A stretch of DNA of 7,031 nt from Verrucomicrobiales bacterium (GTDB lineage: Bacteria; Verrucomicrobiota; Verrucomicrobiia; Verrucomicrobiales; DEV007). The translations under genes and the position numbers were made by a program. The DNA lies in assembly GCA_002696885.1 (NCBI GenBank), contig NZSO01000014.1, forward strand, positions 1 through 7,031, in the 5' to 3' direction. Below are positions 1 through 6,562 of the stretch, one piece after another; the stretch's first letter is position 1; every line of letters begins with the position of its first letter. Under the pieces are notes generated by a model. It had not been told where the DNA came from and searched no databases. It saw nothing but the letters and a program-made list of their open reading frames with translations.

Positions 1-39
1 AGAGGTACCAAGTGGATACGTACCGGGAAAAAGCTTTAA
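1..39 (+). CDS. Possible C-terminal tail of an upstream gene (partial)
   Basis: Frame 1 reads a short basic tail (RGTKWIRTGKKL) ending in TAA at 37-39, which could be the end of a gene entering from the left. It is too short to identify. Frame 3 is an alternative: it stays open from the edge to a TAA at 114-116 that overlaps the next start codon as TAATG, like the junction at 3900. Frame 1 is preferred because a near-consensus promoter lies at 58-86, which suggests that 40-115 is intergenic. The choice is uncertain and needs the sequence to the left. Confidence 0.3.
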   Translation, partial: RGTKWIRTGKKL

Positions 40-57
40 TTCATCACGATGGTAGCT

Positions 58-86
58 TTGACAACTCAAGTTGCTCAAGACATAAT
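58..86 (+). promoter_or_regulatory. Sigma70-type promoter for the secreted-protein gene
   Basis: A perfect -35 hexamer TTGACA (58-63) is followed by exactly 17 bp and CATAAT (81-86), five of six matches to the -10 consensus. Transcription would start near 93, giving a leader of about 23 nt before the ATG at 116. This is the best promoter match in the window. It is a pattern match only. Confidence 0.6.
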
Positions 87-115
87 GAACCTATTAATCT
101 AACCAAAAAAAGATA

Positions 116-643
116 ATGACTAAACTAGTTCTTCTGTTATTTGCTTTCTTATCAATATCTCCATGCGTCTTCTCGCAGAATGATAACAATCAAAACAATT
201 CATCATCAGAGCAAATCCCTTCTCGATTTTGGAAAGCAACATTACCAGGTGGAGAATACATGGTTGCACTAAATAGCATTTCATCCATAGCCAAACACAC
301 TTATATCGTTGACGGTGCAGCTAGAGTATTCGAAGTGACCGTAGCTGATAAAAGCTCAGCAATTGCTCGATTTTATTTCATTGAACCTGTGACAGATAGC
401 TCCCCAATAAATGCAGGACAGGTGGTCCTTGATAGGCTCAAAAGCGTTACCAAAGAGGCCTCTGAAAGGCTAGGAGCTGGAGACGTATGGGATCAGGTCA
501 TTAAAAATTATCCCAGCTCAACTCATGCTAAAACTGTAGAGTTCAGGCTCTCGGTGAAATCAAACATTGATTCAATTTATTCGAGTATTGCTAGAGCATG
601 GGAGCGAGGAAGAGGAGAAAATTTCAAAGTCGTTACGAAATAA
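116..643 (+). CDS. Secreted protein of unknown function
   Basis: The 175-aa product begins with a typical Sec signal peptide: Lys3, a hydrophobic core over about residues 4-16, and likely cleavage after VFS near residue 20. There is no lipobox, so it should be periplasmic or exported and not a lipoprotein. A polar Asn/Ser-rich linker (about 21-36) is followed by a globular part with a TLPGGEYMVAL segment, then a VDGAARVFEVTV segment and an ARFYFIEPV segment, which look like successive beta strands. The last 70 residues are helical and charged. Similar small proteins are, as I recall, common in Opitutae, but I know of no assigned function. The ATG at 116 has no Shine-Dalgarno but lies just below a strong promoter. 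The gene converges on aat with a 26-bp gap and no clear terminator hairpin between them. Confidence 0.85.
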   Translation: MTKLVLLLFAFLSISPCVFSQNDNNQNNSSSEQIPSRFWKATLPGGEYMVALNSISSIAKHTYIVDGAARVFEVTVADKSSAIARFYFIEPVTDSSPINAGQVVLDRLKSVTKEASERLGAGDVWDQVIKNYPSSTHAKTVEFRLSVKSNIDSIYSSIARAWERGRGENFKVVTK

Positions 644-669
644 AATTCAACCTCAATCACATCAAGATC

Positions 670-1245
670 TTAAATAAAACTCACATTGAGCTTTATCGCC
701 TCATTCAACTGTTTCATATATTCATTCTTTGGAATATCCACTGCTCCGAACTGCCTCAAGTGAGGTGTCGTCCATTGAGTATCTAATAAAATAAATTTTC
801 TTTTCCTAAGATGCTCAACTAATGCGACCAAAGCGACCTTTGAAGCATTGGGCTCCCTTGAAAACATCGACTCGCCAAAGAAAGCTCCACCTATAGAAAC
901 ACCATAAAGGCCACCCACTAGCTCCCCTTTAAACCAAGTTTCAACCGAATGAGCGTAACCACCAGAGCTCAAAGTAATATAACTTTCACGAACGGTTTCA
1001 TCTATCCACGTTTCCTCTCTCTCGGCACAACCGTCAATAACTTCACTAAATGAGGAATTTATTCTTATTTCGAACTTGCCCGAGGAAACTACACGTTTGA
1101 GGCTTTTGGTTTGATGAAATGTATCAAGAGGTATGACCCCTCTAGGATCAGGACTAAACCATCCAATCTCACCTTGTTCCATAGCCATCGGAAAAATTCC
1201 CATCCGATAAGCTTGAAGCAAAAAATCTGGATTGATTGAGGACAA
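670..1245 (-). CDS. aat: Leucyl/phenylalanyl-tRNA-protein transferase
   Basis: This cytoplasmic enzyme moves Leu or Phe from aminoacyl-tRNA to proteins with N-terminal Arg or Lys, creating N-degrons for ClpS/ClpAP. Family motifs appear in order: LLQAYRMGIFPM (9-20), WFSPDPR (29-35), AHSVE (98-102), LVGGLYGVSIG (109-119), FFGESMF (122-128), ASK (134-136) and LLDTQW (153-158). Glu125, Asp155 and Gln157 match the catalytic and peptide-binding positions known from the E. coli enzyme. At 191 aa it is shorter than the 234-aa E. coli protein and lacks most of the N-terminal domain, a common compact form. The start is a TTG (1245-1243). The frame is open upstream only to a TAA at 1284-1282 and contains no ATG, and the first internal ATG (Met15) would cut the LLQAY motif. 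No Shine-Dalgarno is visible. It is divergent from hslO. Confidence 0.95.
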   Translation of the reverse strand: MSSINPDFLLQAYRMGIFPMAMEQGEIGWFSPDPRGVIPLDTFHQTKSLKRVVSSGKFEIRINSSFSEVIDGCAEREETWIDETVRESYITLSSGGYAHSVETWFKGELVGGLYGVSIGGAFFGESMFSREPNASKVALVALVEHLRKRKFILLDTQWTTPHLRQFGAVDIPKNEYMKQLNEAIKLNVSFI

Positions 1246-1270
1246 TGTAAATCTAAATATAAAAATCAGT

Positions 1271-1300
1271 TTGGCGAAAAATTATAACAAGCATTATATA
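1271..1300 (+). promoter_or_regulatory. Weak candidate promoter for hslO
   Basis: TTGGCG (1271-1276), 18 bp, then TATATA (1295-1300) is the best plus-strand sigma70-like pair I found between aat and hslO, with 3 of 6 and 4 of 6 consensus matches. It overlaps the aat promoter candidate on the other strand. In such AT-rich DNA this could be chance. Confidence 0.2.
1281..1289 (-). promoter_or_regulatory. Candidate extended -10 promoter element for aat
   Basis: Read on the minus strand, 1289-1281 is TGTTATAAT, an exact extended -10 motif (TGnTATAAT). A second TATAAT lies 12 bp upstream (1298-1293). No good -35 hexamer sits 16-18 bp before either, which fits an extended -10 promoter but weakens the call. 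Transcription would start near 1274, leaving a leader of about 29 nt before the TTG start of aat. Confidence 0.4.
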
Positions 1301-1342
1301 TGAATTGCATGTAATAGAAAAGTACCGATTAAACGTTCTTGA

Positions 1343-2134
1343 ATGATGACAGAAAATAATTCAATAGATGACAGCATGGTTGAAGTTAGGTGCTACTTCG
1401 TGAGACACAAGAATGCGCTGGCAGTTCGTGCTAATTTTTCTCAAATCTATATGGATCATTACATACACCTCCTTGAGAATCAGATAAAAACGGATCAATT
1501 AAACGACCAAAATTTAAAGGACGCCCTAGCAGGTTGCGCCTTACATCTAGCCTCCAGACCCTGGGATGAAGTGAGTGCATGGACTATTCATTTTTCAAAT
1601 CCACTCATTAATATTTTTGTCACTGGCAATAGTAACGAAAGAAATTTGATTGGTAGAATATTTACTGAGGGTATTAAAGATGATCAAAAAAATCTTTTTA
1701 TCGCGCAAATAAACAATTTTCCTAAAGAGCCTAGAAGAAGTGTTATAGAATTTGATCCAGAAAATTCTATATTCAAAATAATTGAAAATTATTATCTACA
1801 AAGCGAACAAAGATTAGGAAGGTTTTTTAAATACTCAGAGGAAGAATTTGTTTTCATATCAGCCCAACCCGATTGTGACGAAGAATGGTTAACTTCATTA
1901 TCTGACTCAGACATAAAAAAACTTGATTCGGATGAAGAGCTCAGTCTTCTAGAAAAAAGATTTTATAGATATCATTGTGGTTGCTCAAAAGAGAGAATTC
2001 TACGCGCTTTAAGGAGTGCAAGTAGAGAAGAAGTTTTCGGAGATAAAGAATCCATTTCTATTGAATGCCCTCGTTGTGCAAAGAGCATTCCCCTAAATAT
2101 TAAAGAATTTGATGAGATGAAAAAAGATACTTAA
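1343..2134 (+). CDS. hslO: Hsp33 family redox-regulated chaperone
   Basis: Hsp33 is a cytoplasmic holdase switched on by oxidative unfolding, when a zinc-binding four-cysteine switch forms disulfides. The switch is plain at the C-terminus: CGC at 212-214 within HCGCSKERILRAL, and CPRC at 242-245, 27 residues later. This is close to the E. coli CxC and CxxC layout. The preceding EQ-containing stretch (YLQSEQ, 151-156) and the charged linker (178-208) also fit. The N-terminal substrate-binding domain (about 15-145) is divergent from the E. coli form but resembles what I recall of verrucomicrobial Hsp33. At 263 aa it is slightly shorter than E. coli Hsp33 (292). The start is one of two adjacent ATGs (1343 or 1346) with no Shine-Dalgarno. 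The stop overlaps that of the convergent symporter by 4 bp. Extra cysteines 7, 65 and 178 lie outside the switch. Confidence 0.9.
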   Translation: MMTENNSIDDSMVEVRCYFVRHKNALAVRANFSQIYMDHYIHLLENQIKTDQLNDQNLKDALAGCALHLASRPWDEVSAWTIHFSNPLINIFVTGNSNERNLIGRIFTEGIKDDQKNLFIAQINNFPKEPRRSVIEFDPENSIFKIIENYYLQSEQRLGRFFKYSEEEFVFISAQPDCDEEWLTSLSDSDIKKLDSDEELSLLEKRFYRYHCGCSKERILRALRSASREEVFGDKESISIECPRCAKSIPLNIKEFDEMKKDT

Positions 2135-3900
2135 GCCTCGTCTAGCTTTGGAAGTCTAATATCATCAACAAGTTCTTGCACCTCTTTTGGCGTCTCCTTT
2201 GTTACTTTAGAAACGATGTAGGCTACAACGAAATTTACTATTGCTCCAACGGCTCCAAATGCTTTTGGGGTAATACCAAAGAACCAATTTTCTTGCATAT
2301 CTCCCAAATACGAGGTGCTAGCAATAAACATGACACCATGATGTTGGAAAACATAAAGCAGCGTCACACCAATACCAGCGACCATCCCTGCTATTGCACC
2401 TTCACGATTAATTTTCTTCATAAAGATACCCATGATAAGAACCGGAAAAATTGATGAAGCCGCCAAACCAAAAGCCATTGCAACGGTTCCTGCGGCAAAG
2501 TCAGGTGGATTTATGCCCAAATAACCGGCCAATGCAATCGCTCCAATCATTGATGCTCGGCCAGCATTAAGTTCCTGGCGGTCAGAGATATTAGGCATAA
2601 CAATTCCTTTTAATAAATCATGAGAGACTGAGGACGAGATAGCGAGCAGTAATCCAGCTGCAGTGGACAAAGCAGCCGCCAAACCTCCTGCCACAACTAG
2701 AGCAATCACCCATCCTGGTAAATCAGCGATCTCTGGATTGGCCAAGACCATAATGTCATTATCAATCTTCACCATCTCATTACCTTTCCATCCATACCCA
2801 GCAGCAACATCAGAAAATTCTTTATTTGAATCATTGTAGTATTGGATACGCCCATCTCCATTCTTATCTTCATACTTTAGAAGACCGGTATTTTCCCACT
2901 TATCAAACCAATCAGGAAGTTTTGTAATTTCAATATTCCCTGAAACTTCGCCAACTTTGTCAGTTTGGACCGTTTTGGTAAAATTTAATCTGGCCATAGC
3001 TGCTACTGCAGGGGCTGTCGTATATAGAATAGCAATGAAAACTAATGCCCAACCTGCGGAAAGACGAGCATCACTGACTTTTTTAACGGTGAAGAATCTA
3101 ATGATGACGTGAGGAAGTCCCGCCGTACCAATCATTAAAGAAAGGGTAAACGCAAACATGTTTAATTTACTACCCATGACAGCACTGGTGTATTGACCAA
3201 ATCCGAGATCGGTAATCACAGTATCCAACTTCTGTAATAATGGAGTACCGTCTTCTTTATAATCTCCAATGAGTCCCAACTGAGGAATAGGATTACCCGT
3301 TAGCTCCAACGAGATGAAAATCGCAGGCACAGTAAATGCAAAAATCAAAACAACGTACTGTGCAATCTGAGTATATGTTATTCCTTTCATTCCTCCCAGA
3401 ACTGCGTAAAAAAATACAATCCCCATTCCAACTAACAAGCCAGTAGTGATATCCGTTTCAAGAAATCTAGAGAATGCGATGCCAACACCTCTCATCTGTC
3501 CGATTACATAAGTAACAGAGACCAAAATTAGACAAAGAACGGCAACGAGCCTCGCAGTTTTAGAGTAAAAACGCTCACCGATAAATTCCGGCACAGTAAA
3601 TTTTCCGTACTTCCGAAGGTATGGTGCAACTAAAAAGGCCAGCAATACATATCCTCCAGTCCATCCCATCAAGAAGACCGAACCTCCATAACCTGAGAAA
3701 GCAATAATACCCGCCATTGAAAGAAATGAGGCAGCACTCATCCAATCAGCAGCTGTGGCCATACCGTTAGACAATGGGCTTATATTTCCACCAGCGACGT
3801 AAAATTCTTTAGTTGATTTAGCCCTGCTCCAGATAGCAATACCTATGTAAAGGGCAAAGGTAAAACCGACAATTAAATAAGTCCAAGTTTTAACATCCAT
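2131..3900 (-). CDS. Sodium:solute symporter, VC_2705-like (large subunit)
   Basis: An inner-membrane Na+-coupled transporter of the SSS family (LeuT fold, related to ActP and PutP), 589 aa with about 13 hydrophobic segments. Recognisable stretches are an AADWMSAASF motif in TM2 (50-59), GQMRGVGIAFSRFL (134-147), FFYAVLGGMKGITYTQIAQ (163-181), GLPHVIIRFF (261-270) and LAAALSTAAGLLLAIS (407-422). In the last, Ser412 and Thr413 correspond to the Na+-site Ser/Thr of PutP. A hydrophilic insert of about 90 residues (305-395) follows TM8 and carries an EF-hand-like loop (345-356). The small DUF4212 gene directly upstream marks it as the VC_2705 subfamily, whose members need or accompany that subunit. 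The substrate cannot be read from sequence; acetate, lactate or a similar small carboxylate is a fair guess from ActP kinship. The ATG overlaps the upstream stop (TAATG) and has a strong Shine-Dalgarno. Confidence 0.92.
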   Translation of the reverse strand: MDVKTWTYLIVGFTFALYIGIAIWSRAKSTKEFYVAGGNISPLSNGMATAADWMSAASFLSMAGIIAFSGYGGSVFLMGWTGGYVLLAFLVAPYLRKYGKFTVPEFIGERFYSKTARLVAVLCLILVSVTYVIGQMRGVGIAFSRFLETDITTGLLVGMGIVFFYAVLGGMKGITYTQIAQYVVLIFAFTVPAIFISLELTGNPIPQLGLIGDYKEDGTPLLQKLDTVITDLGFGQYTSAVMGSKLNMFAFTLSLMIGTAGLPHVIIRFFTVKKVSDARLSAGWALVFIAILYTTAPAVAAMARLNFTKTVQTDKVGEVSGNIEITKLPDWFDKWENTGLLKYEDKNGDGRIQYYNDSNKEFSDVAAGYGWKGNEMVKIDNDIMVLANPEIADLPGWVIALVVAGGLAAALSTAAGLLLAISSSVSHDLLKGIVMPNISDRQELNAGRASMIGAIALAGYLGINPPDFAAGTVAMAFGLAASSIFPVLIMGIFMKKINREGAIAGMVAGIGVTLLYVFQHHGVMFIASTSYLGDMQENWFFGITPKAFGAVGAIVNFVVAYIVSKVTKETPKEVQELVDDIRLPKLDEA

Positions 3901-4250
3901 TATGAGTTCTCCTCTCCATCAGTTAGAGTTTCATTATGATTGGAATGACTAGCTGCGTACTGGTTTTCCAGCTTGTTCATGAGACGCACATAAATAAAAA
4001 TAAGAGCAACAAAGACATAGATAGAACCTTGCTGAGCCATCCAAAACCCAAACCCAGCACCTCCAATTTTTATCTGGTTTAATGTTTCAACAAAGAGGAT
4101 TCCACAACCATAAGAAACAATAAACCATACTGATAATAAAATCAGAACACAGGAAATATTTTTTTTCCAGTACTGCTCTTTCGTCATAGGTTCATTCTCG
4201 GAATGCAAAGAAGTATCCTGAAGAGGGATGTCTTTTTCTTTTTTATTCAT
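3900..4250 (-). CDS. DUF4212 small subunit of sodium:solute symporter
   Basis: A 116-aa inner-membrane protein with two hydrophobic segments (about 32-54 and 66-89). The family hallmarks are YWKKN at 27-31 just before TM1, and GFWMAQQGSIYVFV at 68-81 leading into TM2. Proteins of this family are encoded next to VC_2705-type symporters and are regarded as their small subunit; their exact role is not established. The hydrophilic N-terminus (1-26) and the acidic, Asn/His-containing tail (95-116) look unstructured. It is the first gene of a two-gene operon: its TAA shares one base with the symporter ATG. No Shine-Dalgarno precedes the ATG at 4250, and I see no convincing minus-strand promoter in the 144-bp spacer upstream, although the operon must start there. 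Confidence 0.92.
   Translation of the reverse strand: MNKKEKDIPLQDTSLHSENEPMTKEQYWKKNISCVLILLSVWFIVSYGCGILFVETLNQIKIGGAGFGFWMAQQGSIYVFVALIFIYVRLMNKLENQYAASHSNHNETLTDGEENS
3909..3913 (-). promoter_or_regulatory. Shine-Dalgarno site of the symporter gene
   Basis: On the minus strand AGGAG (3913-3909), inside the longer purine run GGAGAGGAGAA, ends 8 nt before the symporter ATG at 3900. It lies within the last codons of the DUF4212 gene, so it can support translation besides the TAATG coupling. It is the only clear Shine-Dalgarno among the gene starts in this window. Confidence 0.65.
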
Positions 4251-4291
4251 TGGGGTAAAATAAAATTATTTAATTAATTCAGTAAATATAC

Positions 4292-4320
4292 TTGGGCTAA
4301 CGAGCACTTAATCCTAATAT
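4292..4320 (+). promoter_or_regulatory. Candidate promoter for the acyl-activating enzyme operon
   Basis: TTGGGC (4292-4297), a 17-bp spacer and TAATAT (4315-4320) give 3 of 6 and 4 of 6 sigma70 matches with ideal spacing. The leader to the ATG at 4395 would be about 68 nt and includes a small inverted repeat, CCTC-AATCA-GAGG (4353-4365). The rest of the 4251-4394 spacer is AT-rich and holds a TTAATTAA palindrome (4270-4277), with no recognisable operator or riboswitch. Confidence 0.3.
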
Positions 4321-4394
4321 AGCAATTTGTTCAATGAAATGCTTTATAAATCCCTCAATCAGAGGCTCTAAAGATCAATAAAACAATTTTCAAG

Positions 4395-6551
4395 ATGTCA
4401 TCATACAATCAGAAAGAAGTAAATTATAGGCAAATAGGAGATATTCCTAATTCTGATACCGAGTCATTTATTATTATTCCTAATCGAATCTCTAGATCCG
4501 ACATTAGTCACATCCAAAGAGCACTATCAAATAAGAAAACAAAACAGGTCTATCTCACCGATATAAATAATGAACGGTTAAAGGAACTTGATTTAAAAGA
4601 AAACACTGATGAAATTTTTCTTCATGACTTTCAAAATAGCAGCAGTGAAGACTTAAAGTCACTGATCAAAAATCAGATTTCGAAGGGGCAAGTTGTTATT
4701 TTTTTACCAGGCAGTTACAACGTACCCAAGGGAGCAAACTTTCATTTTCCATCCAACCAGATCAAGAAGATCTTGGAATTAGAATTGCCTATTATTCCGT
4801 TGTTTATCGAGAAACTATCAGAGACAAAATTATCCATCGAGAACAATGATACGACGGTCCATTCTTATGGAAAAGCTATAGAGTCAGAAAACTTAAATCT
4901 AGCCGCATTCCAGGAGTCATTGCTAATTGCAGGGGAGAAAGCGTTCAACAGTCATAAAATCTTTGAGGACTCTTTGGCCTTCTCAGTAGTAAAAGGGCTA
5001 AAATTAAATGCAGAAAAAACTACGATATTTGATGGCAATGATGGTAAAGAACTAAAATTCACTAAAGTGTTTGGAGCTGCTGCGGCTCTCAGTAGAATCA
5101 TACGTAATAGGACAAAATCGAATCGAGTCGGCATCGTATTGCCTCCAGGAAAAGGCGGACTAGTTGCGAACCTCGCAGTTCTTCTTTCTGGTAAAGTGCC
5201 AGTCAATTTGAACTTCACTGCTGGATCTGATGCAATTCAGTCTTCAATTGATCAAGCACAGCTTGACCAAATTATCACTGCCCAAGCATTTGTGGATAAA
5301 TACCCCAACTTCCCTTGGCCGAAAAATAACGAAATTCTTTTTATTGAGCAAACATTACCCTCTCTAAAACCAAAAATTATTCTATGGTTAATCGCATTAA
5401 AGTTTTTTTCCGCAAAACGAATTGCTTCATTGTTAGAAATTTCCAAGAAAGGTGGAAACGATGAAGCTGTCCTTCTTTTCACTAGCGGAAGCTCAGGAAA
5501 CCCCAAAGGCGTTGTACTTTCCCACAAAAATATACTCTCTAACGTCACGCAATTTGGCAGCCGCCTTGATCTCGACCATGACGACAAAATTCTTGGTTGT
5601 TTACCGCTATTTCACAGCTTTGGATCAACCGTTACACTTTGGTATCCTATGCTTGAAGGGATAGACCTTGTCACCTACCCAAGCCCGTTGGACCCACCGA
5701 AATTAGCAGAGCTCATCGAAGAATATAAAGTCACTTTACTGCTTGCTACGCCGACATTCCTACGAGGATACATGAGAAGAGTGGACCCGAAAAAGTTGGA
5801 TAGCATCAAATTTGTTGTCACCGGCGCAGAAAAGTTACCAAAAAGATTGGCTGAGGCCTTTCAGAATAAATTTCATAAAAAAGTGATGGAGGGATACGGA
5901 TTAACAGAAACCTCGCCAGTCACTAACGTCAATATCCCAGACATGATCTCTCAAGACAAATCTGAGCTAATGACCAGCGAAAGGTTCGGTTCTGTTGGTC
6001 AATTTTTACCAGGTATTGCCGTAAAGATCACGGATACTAATGATGACTCACCTCAGCCTATTGATTGTAGTGGAATGATTTGGCTTCGGGGGCCCAATAT
6101 CTTTAAAGAGTATTTAAATTTGCCATCTCAGACTAATGAAGTCATTCAAGACAATTGGTTCCGGACCGGGGATATTGGTAGAGTTGACGAGGATGGTTTT
6201 CTCTATATTGAAGGAAGATTATCCAGGTTTTCTAAGATCGCAGGAGAAATGGTTCCTCACGAAACGGTAGAGGCACATATCAACAAGGCTCTTGAATATG
6301 ACTCTGATGATGAAAAGAAAATCGCCATTGTTGGCATCCCGGATGAGACCAAGGGAGAAGCTCTAATCATGTTGAGCACCGAGGACATGGATGATGAGGC
6401 CATAAAAGGACTAAGACAAAAGCTTTTGGACTCTGGTGTTGCCGCTCTATGGATACCTAAAAAGATTAAAAAGGTGAATTCTATACCCTCACTAGCATCT
6501 GGAAAATTAGATATCAAAGGCTGTGAAGATCTGGCAAAAAATAGCAACTAA
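4395..6551 (+). CDS. Aas-like AMP-binding acyl-activating enzyme with degenerate acyltransferase region
   Basis: A 718-aa two-part protein. Residues about 195-718 form an ANL-family adenylating enzyme (carboxylate + ATP to acyl-AMP, then transfer to ACP or CoA). They contain the P-loop LFTSGSSGNPKG (361-372), LPLFHSFG (403-410), YGLTETSP (501-508), TGD (591-593), the hinge region GRLSRFSKIAGEMV (607-620) and the catalytic Lys704 in LASGKLD. RFxKIxGEMV and SGKLD are typical of Aas, the acyl-ACP synthetase/2-acylglycerophosphoethanolamine acyltransferase fusion. Residues 24-140 look like a PlsC-type acyltransferase domain: PNRISRSD (29-36) aligns with NHxSxxD, and VIFLPGS (101-107) with xxFPEGR. 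Both catalytic features are altered (His to Arg31; Glu missing), so only the ligase half is likely active. The hydrophobic stretch 327-338 may touch the membrane. No Shine-Dalgarno is present at the ATG. It heads an operon with the methyltransferase 11 bp downstream. A long-chain acyl-CoA or acyl-ACP substrate is inferred. Confidence 0.85.
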   Translation: MSSYNQKEVNYRQIGDIPNSDTESFIIIPNRISRSDISHIQRALSNKKTKQVYLTDINNERLKELDLKENTDEIFLHDFQNSSSEDLKSLIKNQISKGQVVIFLPGSYNVPKGANFHFPSNQIKKILELELPIIPLFIEKLSETKLSIENNDTTVHSYGKAIESENLNLAAFQESLLIAGEKAFNSHKIFEDSLAFSVVKGLKLNAEKTTIFDGNDGKELKFTKVFGAAAALSRIIRNRTKSNRVGIVLPPGKGGLVANLAVLLSGKVPVNLNFTAGSDAIQSSIDQAQLDQIITAQAFVDKYPNFPWPKNNEILFIEQTLPSLKPKIILWLIALKFFSAKRIASLLEISKKGGNDEAVLLFTSGSSGNPKGVVLSHKNILSNVTQFGSRLDLDHDDKILGCLPLFHSFGSTVTLWYPMLEGIDLVTYPSPLDPPKLAELIEEYKVTLLLATPTFLRGYMRRVDPKKLDSIKFVVTGAEKLPKRLAEAFQNKFHKKVMEGYGLTETSPVTNVNIPDMISQDKSELMTSERFGSVGQFLPGIAVKITDTNDDSPQPIDCSGMIWLRGPNIFKEYLNLPSQTNEVIQDNWFRTGDIGRVDEDGFLYIEGRLSRFSKIAGEMVPHETVEAHINKALEYDSDDEKKIAIVGIPDETKGEALIMLSTEDMDDEAIKGLRQKLLDSGVAALWIPKKIKKVNSIPSLASGKLDIKGCEDLAKNSN

Positions 6552-6562
6552 TCGATACCTTT

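Noticed and set aside
4..24. GGTAC and GTACC inverted repeat near the left edge as a recombination or operator site.
   Set aside because: Five-base arms with no second copy elsewhere; likely chance in a coding tail.
3..116. Frame 3 open from the window edge to a TAATG overlap with the secreted-protein gene.
   Set aside because: Its length (37 codons) is within chance, the residues suggest no family, and it contains a near-consensus promoter; it is kept only as an alternative to the frame 1 tail.
651..695. CTCAAT and ATTGAG arms between the secreted-protein gene and aat as a bidirectional terminator.
   Set aside because: The arms are 6 bp with a loop of over 20 nt and no U-tract, so not a credible intrinsic terminator.
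598..786. Plus-strand open frame crossing the end of the secreted-protein gene and antisense to aat.
   Set aside because: It is a shadow of two well-supported genes, with no family resemblance.
2176..2454. Plus-strand open frame of 92 codons antisense to the symporter.
   Set aside because: It lies wholly opposite a conserved membrane-protein gene and its translation (Cys/His/Asn-rich) looks like antisense noise.
4353..4365. CCTC-AATCA-GAGG hairpin in the leader of the acyl-activating enzyme gene as a regulatory element.
   Set aside because: The stem is only 4 bp and there is no recognised riboswitch or T-box context.
4952..5587. Minus-strand open frames antisense to the acyl-activating enzyme.
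   Set aside because: They mirror the conserved ligase frame and show no start context or recognisable domain.
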